Of a stretch of 19,379 nt of DNA, positions 13,706-19,379 are shown in pieces; the stretch's first letter is position 1, and the number at the start of each line of letters is the position of its first letter. A program made the translations under genes and the position numbers. Origin of the DNA: JACCUZ01 sp038246575 (lineage in GTDB: Bacteria; Actinomycetota; Actinomycetes; JACCUZ01); contig JBBRVU010000065.1 in assembly GCA_038246575.1 (NCBI GenBank), forward strand, positions 1 to 19,379, in the 5' to 3' direction. The notes below the pieces were generated by a model. The model made no database searches. It was not told the DNA's origin and saw only the letters and a list, made by a program, of their open reading frames with translations.

Positions 13706-16094
13706 GTGGCGCGACTCCGCTTCCCGGACCGCCTGCGCAACCGGACCGTACTGATCTGGTGTGTCGCGGTGCCGCTGACGGCTGCCGTGACGCTGTCGGT
13801 CGAGGCGTCGTACCTCATCCGGATCGCCACGGCCGTGCTGGCGGCAGCGGTCCTGTTCCGAGCCGGGTTCAGGCACCGGGACGGGCTGGGACGGGCCCGC
13901 CTCCTGTTCGCCTCGTCCCTGGCCGCCGGAGCGGTGTCAGGGATCACCGCAGCCGGCTACCTCCTCGTCACCGGAGCTGTCGCGCCGACCGGCTGGCTCG
14001 ACGACTGGCTCTACCTCGGCTACGTACCCCTCGCCGTCCTCGGCGTCCTGGCGCTGCCCCGCAGGTCGACCGGTCGAGGCGGCACGGTGCAGGCTCTCGC
14101 GGACGGGGCGGTGGCCGCGGGGTCGCTCTGGTACCTCACGATGGTCCTCCTCATCGACCCGTGGGGCATCGGCCAGGACCTGGCCCCCGCGGCCCAGGTG
14201 GTCACCCTGAGCTATCCGCTGGCGCCGGCCTTCGTGATTGCGGTGATCCTCTCCGCGCTCCCACGGGTCGCACCGAGAGCCCGACCCTTTCTCGTCCGGG
14301 CCGCGTCGGGGGTCGCGATGCTGGGGCTCGCCGATGCCGCCTTCGCCGTCGTCGCGTGGGCCGGTGACTACAGCCCGGCGTCCTGGGTCGCGGCCCTCAG
14401 CGAGCTCGGCCTGCTGCTGCTGCTCGACGCTGCCCTCCTGGGCGCCGCTCCCCAGCGCGCGTCCTCGCAGCCGGAGGCCGATGGCACCAGCGAGTTCGAC
14501 GCCGACGTGGCGGCAACCCGCGGCGCCCTGGTCGTCGGCGCACCGTTCGCACCTCTCGGCCTGGCCTGCGCCGCCGCCCTGCGCGAGCTGCTCGCCGGGC
14601 ACGACGTGCCGCCGTCACAGTTCTGGCCCATCCTGGCCATCGGCTGCGCCGTCGTCGTCCGGCACCTCACCAACGCGCGCGAGACCGGGCGACTCGTGGC
14701 CCGGATCGCCGCGCGGGAGAAAGCGGCCCAGGTCCAGGCCCGCACCGACGCCCTCACCGGCCTGGCCAACCGGACCGCGTTCGTCGCCCCGGTTGGACGC
14801 CGCCCTCCGCGACCCGGGCTGCCATCCGGTCGCGGTCGCACTGCTCGACCTCAACGACTTCAAGGACGTCAACGACACCCACGGCCACGACACCGGCGAC
14901 GAGATCCTCGGGCACACGGCCGACCGGTTGCGCCACGCCGTGCCCGACGGCAGCATCGCGCGGCTCGGTGGTGACGAGTTCGCGGCCTTCGTCACGAACT
15001 CGCCGGATGACGGAAGGAGCCTCGCCGCCGACATCGCCGACGCCTTCACCGGGTCCGTCCGGGTCGGACACCGCTACTTCACGGTCCGGCCCAGCGTCGG
15101 CGTCGTGGTGGACGAGCGCCCGGCCGGAACCGCTCGCGCCGGCGACGCCAGCCACCTTCTCGCGCACGCCGATGTGGCGATGTACCAGGCCAAGACCACC
15201 AAGGCGATCCACGACGTGCCCGTCGCCGTGCTCACCGGCCAGGCCCGATCGGCCGCAGCCGCGACCATCAAGATCCGGGAAGAGATCAGCAACCCCGACC
15301 TGAGCCAGTTCCGGGTGGAGTACCAGCCGATCGTCGACCTCTCGACCGGGGCGATCGTGGGTGCCGAGGCATTGCTGCGATGGACGCATCCGGGCTTCGG
15401 CGAGATCAGCCCATCGACCTTCATCCCCCTTGCGGAGCGGGTCGGGAGCATCACCGCTCTCGGCGACCACGTCCTCACGCTCGCTCTCGATGACCTCGCC
15501 CGCTGGGTCGAAGGCCCTGGCGGGGAGCTCTCGGTCTGCGTCAACGTGTCGCCTCGCCAGCTCACCGACCCGCGCCTTGCGGATGTGGTGATCGGGATGC
15601 TTGCCGACCGCGGCCTGGCGCCGGGGCAGCTCTCGGTCGAGGTCACGGAGGAGGCCCTCGTCGACGACATCGAAGCGGTCGTCGAGACCATCGCTGCCCT
15701 CCGTGGGGGTGGGGTGTCGGTGTCGGTCGACGACTTCGGCACCGGCTACTCGTCGCTGCGCTACCTACGCCGGTTCGACGCGAACATCCTCAAGATCGAC
15801 CGTGAGTTCGTCCAGGCCAGTGCGACCGAGCCGCGCACCGAGGCTCTCGTCCACTCGGTGGTGGCGATGGCCGACGCGCTCGGCCTGGTCTGCGTCGCCG
15901 AGGGGATCGAGACCCTCGAGCAGCTCGCTCTCGTCCGCTCGCACGGCTGTCGCTACGGGCAGGGGTTCCTCCTCGCCCGGCCGATGCAGGCCGCCGCGCT
16001 CGAGGCACTGCTCACGGCCGGGCACGTCTACCCGGTCGACGTCCAGGCACCGCAGCCCGACGCCTCGGTCCACGCCTTGCGGGGCGTCAGCTGA
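13706..16094 (+). pseudogene. Membrane GGDEF-EAL c-di-GMP protein with a single-base frameshift
   Basis: GTG 13706 opens a frame with about ten predicted membrane helices (residues 14-320), then the start of a GGDEF domain (RTDALTGLANRTAFVA). At a CCCC run (14787-14790) the homologous reading moves to another frame. LDAALRDPG, LLDLNDFKDVNDTHGH and RLGGDEF (near 14961-14981) follow there, with a complete EAL domain (GAEALLRW, CVNVSP, VEVTEE, SVDDFGTGY, LKIDREF, AEGIET, YGQGFLL) ending at 16094. Removing one C restores one protein of about 795 residues. The first frame runs on uselessly to 14974. As sequenced, only the membrane part would be made. It may be a sequencing error or a real disruption. 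The RxxD inhibitory site before GGDEF is absent. Confidence 0.85.
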
Positions 16095-16320
16095 GCCGGA
16101 CGCGCGCTCCGGTCGCCTCGACCAGATCACCGGCAGCGAGCTGACGGCCGCGCCGGACCTCGACCTCGCCGTTGACGCGCACCTCGCCGGACTCGAGCAG
16201 CGTGCGGACCGCGCCGCCCGTGTCGACAAGGTTGGCGAGCTTGAGGAGCTGGCCCAGTCGGATCCCCGTCGGCCCGACGCTGACCACGGTGCCGTCTCCG
16301 CGCTCGCTGCTGCCGCTCAT
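16087..16320 (-). CDS. S4-domain RNA-binding protein (YbcJ-like)
   Basis: This 77-residue protein is essentially one S4 domain: an IRLGQLLKLANLVDTGGAVRTLLESGEVRVNGEVEVRRGRQL-type core (split here; about residues 19-59), then a short beta end, GDLVEATG. Such stand-alone S4 proteins bind structured RNA, often ribosomal; the exact role is unknown. ATG 16320 overlaps the stop of the membrane protein gene by 4 bases (ATGA), so translation is coupled. The frame runs upstream to 16500, but that part lies inside the neighbour. The 3' end overlaps the end of the convergent GGDEF-EAL gene by 8 bases. Confidence 0.8.
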   Translation of the reverse strand: MSGSSERGDGTVVSVGPTGIRLGQLLKLANLVDTGGAVRTLLESGEVRVNGEVEVRRGRQLAAGDLVEATGARVRLS

Positions 16321-16643
16321 CGCCGGTCGGCCAGCACGAAGGCCAGCGCCGCCACCGCAACCGACACGAGCAGCACCGACGGGATCGCGCCGATGGCCCG
16401 GGCAATCACGTGGGACAGCACGAACGCCAGCCCGTACGCGACGGTGAGACCGACGGCGACCCCGACACCGGCGCGCTCCCTCCACAGCAGGAAGCACCAC
16501 GCGACGGCGACGAGCAGCACGACCCCGCCGAGAGCGCGCACGCCGGTCGCCTGCGCGACGAGGAAACCGATCAGCAGGGAGGCTCCGGCAACGAGCGAGG
16601 ACGGGATGCTGCGGGAGGTCAGGACGGCGGGGACAGTTGCCAC
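16317..16643 (-). CDS. Small four-helix membrane protein of unknown function
   Basis: The 108-residue product begins MATVPAVLTSRS and has about four membrane helices (about residues 14-34, 37-53, 58-79 and 85-103) with short Arg-rich loops such as WRERAG, ending LADRR. I recognise no domain. GTG 16643 is supported by a leaderless -10 (TACGGT) 6 bases upstream. The stop overlaps the S4 protein start by 4 bases, so the two genes form a small operon. Confidence 0.65.
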   Translation of the reverse strand: MATVPAVLTSRSIPSSLVAGASLLIGFLVAQATGVRALGGVVLLVAVAWCFLLWRERAGVGVAVGLTVAYGLAFVLSHVIARAIGAIPSVLLVSVAVAALAFVLADRR

Positions 16644-16655
16644 CCCACCACCGTA
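16644..16655 (-). promoter_or_regulatory. Leaderless -10 of the membrane-protein/S4 operon
   Basis: TACGGT on the minus strand (16650-16655) fits TAnnnT and ends 6 bases before GTG 16643. No Shine-Dalgarno site or strong -35 box is visible. Confidence 0.45.
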
Positions 16656-16710
16656 CGGTGCGGGCAGCGGCAGGTGACCGGACGTCGGGGTGCGGGCGAT
16701 CTCACAGTGG

Positions 16711-19152
16711 TCAGGCCTTCACCCGGGCGTTCGTCGGGTCGTACAACGGGCGCAGCGAGGCCGTCGCAGCATGACGTCGCCCCGCGATGTCCACCTCCCA
16801 GTCGCCGTCGGCAAGCCAAGCTGGGTTCACCGGCTCGCCCGCCTCGACCATCGCGAGACCCACCGCACCGCCAAGCGTGTGCCCGTACGACGCGGCCCGC
16901 ACGTAGCCCACCGGTTTCCCGTTGCGCAGCAACGGCTCGGCGTGCCACATCATCGGCTCCGGGTCGCTGACCAGGACCTGCACCAACCGCCGGGTCGACG
17001 GGCCGGCAGCGCGCTGACGCTCGACTGCCTCGCGGCCGAGGAAGTCGTGGTCGAGATCGAGCGCGAAGCCGAGCCCGACGTCGAGGACGGTGTCGATGTT
17101 GTCGATGTCGTGGCCGTAGTCGCGGTAGCCCTTCTCCAGCCGCAGCGAGCCGAGCGCCTTGAGCCCGGCGTGGGTCAGGCCGTGGGACTCCCCTGCCGCG
17201 ACGACCCGGTCGTACACCGACCCGGCCACGTCGGCGGGCACGTACAGCTCGTAGCCCAGCTCGCCGAGGTAGGTGATCCGCACACACAGCACGGTCGCGG
17301 ACCCGATGTCGATCCAGCGCGCGGCCCGGAACGGGAACGTCTCGTTCGACAGGTCGGCCGACGTCACCGCCGACATCAGCTCGCGCGAGAGCGGACCCTG
17401 CACGTTGAGCTGCGCATAGTCGCCGGTCCGGTCGGTGACCCTGACCTGCCGACCGGCGGCGTGCCGCCGTAGCCAGGTCTCGGCGTGCCGGTGCGCAGTG
17501 TCAGAGGCGACGACCCAGAACGTCTCGTCGTCGTGCTTGGTGACGGTGAGATCGGCCTCGATCGTGCCGGCCTGGTTGAGCCACTGGGTGTAGGTGATGA
17601 GGCCGGCCCCGCCGTCGACCCCGTTGGTGGACAGCCAGGACAGCAACGAACCGGCGTCGCGGCCCTCGACGAGGAACTTCGACATGAAGGACATGTCCAT
17701 GACCGCCACGCCCTCGCGCACGGCCCGGTGCTCGGCCGCCCAGCGCCCGAACCAGGCCGGCCGACCCCAGGTCAGCGGGCCCGGGTCGGGGACCTCGCCG
17801 CCGCGGGCATACCACTCCGGGGACTCCCAACCGCTGACGTCGCGGAAGCTCGCACCGGCGGTGGCCAGCCGGTCGTGCCACGGAGACAGCCGGATCCCGC
17901 GCGCGGTGGTCATCGACCGGTTCGGATAGTGGCACTGGTAGACCAGACCGAGCGACTCGACGGTCCGGCTGGCGCGGTAGCCGGCGTCGGCCTGGTGGGC
18001 GTGCAGCCGGTCGATGTTGATGGCGGTGACGTCGACATCGGGGCGACCCTCGACGACCCAGTGGGCCAGAGCGCGACCGATGCCGCCACCGGTGAGGATG
18101 CCGACGGAGTTCAGCCCGGCGGCGACGAAGTAGTTGCGCACCTCAGGTGCCTCCCCCACCACCGGCGACAGGTCCGGGGTGAAGCTCTCAGGCCCGCAGA
18201 AGAAGGTGCGGATGCCGGCATCGGCCGAGACCGGGACCCGGCTCATCGCCGCCTCGAGGTACGGGCTCATCCGCTCCCAGTCCGGGGGCAGTACCCCGAA
18301 CGAGAAGTCCTCGGGGACGCCGCCGACCTGCCATGGGGCGCAAACCGTCTCGAAGAGACCGAGCAGCAGCCCGCCGCCCTCCTCGCGGAAGTACCCGAAG
18401 TTGGCCGGGTCCTCGAGCACCGGCCAGTCGTGGGACACGCCGTCGATGGGCTCGGTGAGCAGGTAGTAGTGCTCCGCGGCCTGGAGCGGGATCGCGACAC
18501 CCGAGCGCTCGCCGAGCTGGCGCGCCCACATGCCGGCGCAGTTGACCACGACCTCGCACTCGATGTCACCAGCGGCCGTACGGACGCCGGCCACGGCACC
18601 CTCGCGCACGAGAACGTCGAGCACCGGCGTGCTCTCGACGACCGTCGCGCCAGCCATCTTGGCCCCCCGAGCCAGCGACATCGTGACGTCGACCGGGTTG
18701 GCGCGGCCGTCCTCGGCGACGTAGAAGCCGGCGAGCACGTCGTCGGTGCGGGCGATGGGGAACATCTGCGCGACCTCGCCCGCCGAGATCTCCTGCACGT
18801 CGACACCGCACAGCCGGTTGAAGGCCGAGACCCGGCGGTACTCCTCGAGCCGGTCCGTGTCGGTCGCCAGCTCGATGAACCCGACCGGGTCGAACCCGGT
18901 AGCCAGCCCCGTCTCCGCCTCCAGCCGGGCGTACAGGTCGCGGGTGTAGCGGCGCATCTCCGTCGAGGTCTGCGAGGTCGAGCCGAACGTGACCATCAGT
19001 CCGGCGGCGTGCCACGTCGTGCCCGATGTCAGCCGGTCCCGTTCCACCAGGACGACGTCCTCGCCGAGGTGGGCGAGGTGGTAGGCGACCGAGGCCCCGA
19101 TCACGCCCCCGCCGATGACGACGACTCGGGCGCGCGAGGGCAGTGACGGCAT
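16711..19152 (-). CDS. Dimethylglycine/sarcosine oxidase or dehydrogenase-type flavoenzyme (FAD + GcvT-like folate domain)
   Basis: This 813-residue two-part enzyme has an N-terminal DAO-type FAD domain (about 1-400) with VVVIGGGVIGASVAYH (GxGxxG at 14-19) and TTWHAAG. H48 matches the histidine that binds FAD covalently in dimethylglycine dehydrogenase and oxidase. The C-terminal half (about 425-813) is a GcvT-type folate domain, with TQWLNQAGTIEADLTV, YLGELGYELYVP and LRLEKGYRDYGHD. The family demethylates dimethylglycine or sarcosine and passes formaldehyde to tetrahydrofolate, in choline/betaine breakdown. Length is normal and I see no truncation. ATG 19152 is preceded by TAGGGT and 7 bases, a leaderless start; GTG 19176 lies upstream of that box. 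No other choline or betaine gene is in the window. Confidence 0.85.
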   Translation of the reverse strand: MPSLPSRARVVVIGGGVIGASVAYHLAHLGEDVVLVERDRLTSGTTWHAAGLMVTFGSTSQTSTEMRRYTRDLYARLEAETGLATGFDPVGFIELATDTDRLEEYRRVSAFNRLCGVDVQEISAGEVAQMFPIARTDDVLAGFYVAEDGRANPVDVTMSLARGAKMAGATVVESTPVLDVLVREGAVAGVRTAAGDIECEVVVNCAGMWARQLGERSGVAIPLQAAEHYYLLTEPIDGVSHDWPVLEDPANFGYFREEGGGLLLGLFETVCAPWQVGGVPEDFSFGVLPPDWERMSPYLEAAMSRVPVSADAGIRTFFCGPESFTPDLSPVVGEAPEVRNYFVAAGLNSVGILTGGGIGRALAHWVVEGRPDVDVTAINIDRLHAHQADAGYRASRTVESLGLVYQCHYPNRSMTTARGIRLSPWHDRLATAGASFRDVSGWESPEWYARGGEVPDPGPLTWGRPAWFGRWAAEHRAVREGVAVMDMSFMSKFLVEGRDAGSLLSWLSTNGVDGGAGLITYTQWLNQAGTIEADLTVTKHDDETFWVVASDTAHRHAETWLRRHAAGRQVRVTDRTGDYAQLNVQGPLSRELMSAVTSADLSNETFPFRAARWIDIGSATVLCVRITYLGELGYELYVPADVAGSVYDRVVAAGESHGLTHAGLKALGSLRLEKGYRDYGHDIDNIDTVLDVGLGFALDLDHDFLGREAVERQRAAGPSTRRLVQVLVSDPEPMMWHAEPLLRNGKPVGYVRAASYGHTLGGAVGLAMVEAGEPVNPAWLADGDWEVDIAGRRHAATASLRPLYDPTNARVKA

Positions 19153-19165
19153 GGCCGAGACCCTA
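19153..19165 (-). promoter_or_regulatory. Leaderless promoter of the dimethylglycine-type enzyme gene
   Basis: TAGGGT on the minus strand (19160-19165) ends 7 bases before ATG 19152. CCGACC (19183-19188), 17 bases further up, is a weak -35. It forms part of one arm of the long inverted repeat, so the repeat could serve as an operator. Confidence 0.55.
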
Positions 19166-19182
19166 AGCGGTCGCACATTCCT

Positions 19183-19234
19183 GGTCGGAGCCGCTGACCG
19201 GTCAGCGACGTGCCACCGATCTGCGGCTCCGACC
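19183..19234. repeat. 12-bp inverted repeat plus 14-bp palindrome upstream of the flavoenzyme gene
   Basis: GGTCGGAGCCGC (19183-19194) and GCGGCTCCGACC (19223-19234) are perfect inverted copies separated by 28 bases. A separate perfect palindrome, GCTGACCGGTCAGC (19193-19206), begins inside the first arm. The structure lies between the stop of the upstream gene (19265) and the flavoenzyme start. It may be a terminator for the former, an operator for the latter, or both. Confidence 0.65.
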
Positions 19235-19264
19235 CCACGGCGCCTACGTCACCGCCGCACCCCG

Positions 19265-19379
19265 TCACGGTGCCAGCTGCACGATCGAGCCGTTGGTGAA
19301 CGTGTCCGTGGTGGCGAACAGGTGCCCGTTGTGCCACTCGAGCACCGATGGTGCGGTCAGCGCGAAGGCCTTCTTCGCC
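19265..19379 (-). CDS. C-terminal 37 residues of an unidentified protein (cut by window edge)
   Basis: On the minus strand one frame stays open from the window edge to TGA at 19265-19267. It encodes the end AKKAFALTAPSVLEWHNG followed by HLFATTDTFTNGSIVQLAP. The codons are G/C-rich at third positions as in the neighbouring genes. The short strand-turn-strand pattern could be the last blade of a beta-propeller, but that is a guess. The hairpin at 19183-19234 follows its stop. Confidence 0.5.
   Translation of the reverse strand, partial: AKKAFALTAPSVLEWHNGHLFATTDTFTNGSIVQLAP

Noticed and set aside
12434..13876. 480-residue minus-strand ORF across the WYL genes
   Set aside because: Low-complexity Arg/Gly/Gln-rich translation with no recognisable domain; the plus strand carries clear WYL proteins.
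17485..19146. 553-residue plus-strand ORF opposite the flavoenzyme
   Set aside because: A shadow of a strongly supported gene; its translation is Arg/Gly/Asp/Val-rich and lacks motifs.

Overview
The window looks like chromosomal DNA from a high-GC actinobacterium. The coding frames have strongly G/C-biased third positions and many GTG starts. Several starts sit 6-7 bases after a TAnnnT-type -10 hexamer, the arrangement of leaderless actinobacterial genes. The gene families also fit: ESX/type VII-type small proteins, PafB/PafC-like WYL regulators, an MMPL transporter and a dimethylglycine oxidase-type flavoenzyme. I cannot name a genus. I saw no rRNA, tRNA, CRISPR array, insertion sequence or integrase, and no gene-free stretch longer than 300 bases.

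Layout. Positions 1-207 (minus) hold the start of a secreted protein cut by the window edge, preceded by a short overlapping leader ORF. 393-2698 (plus) is a two-gene unit: a purine nucleoside phosphorylase-family enzyme with an altered base pocket, coupled by TGATG to an NCS1 purine/cytosine-type permease. 2798-3580 (plus) is exodeoxyribonuclease III. It converges on a minus-strand pair (3596-5567): a small four-helix membrane protein followed by a membrane-anchored multicopper oxidase. 5777-7092 holds a divergent pair of type VII secretion-like proteins: a WXG-type protein without a recognisable toxin domain, and an EspC-like small protein. Three DnaA-box-like repeats lie between their starts.

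7113-8441 (minus) is an EAL-GAF c-di-GMP phosphodiesterase. 8517-9239 (minus) is a TetR regulator diverging from an MMPL/RND exporter (9376-11658, plus). The divergent promoters appear to share one palindromic -35 box. 11746-13648 (plus) is a tandem pair of WYL-domain regulators. 13706-16094 (plus) is a membrane GGDEF-EAL protein broken by a one-base frameshift in a CCCC run. Its 3' end overlaps a minus-strand operon (16087-16643) of a small membrane protein and an S4 RNA-binding protein. 16711-19152 (minus) is a dimethylglycine/sarcosine oxidase-dehydrogenase-type enzyme with an FAD domain and a GcvT-like folate domain. A long inverted repeat and a separate palindrome lie upstream of it, and 19265-19379 is the C-terminal end of another minus-strand gene.

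How the genes relate. Most units look independent. The clear functional pairs are phosphorylase plus permease (nucleoside/base salvage), membrane protein plus multicopper oxidase (periplasmic copper or redox work), TetR plus MMPL (regulated export), and two c-di-GMP proteins about 5 kb apart. I found no single large novel system. The best leads are the altered phosphorylase pocket, the toxin-less type VII pair with its repeats, the frameshifted GGDEF-EAL gene, and the palindromes upstream of the dimethylglycine enzyme.
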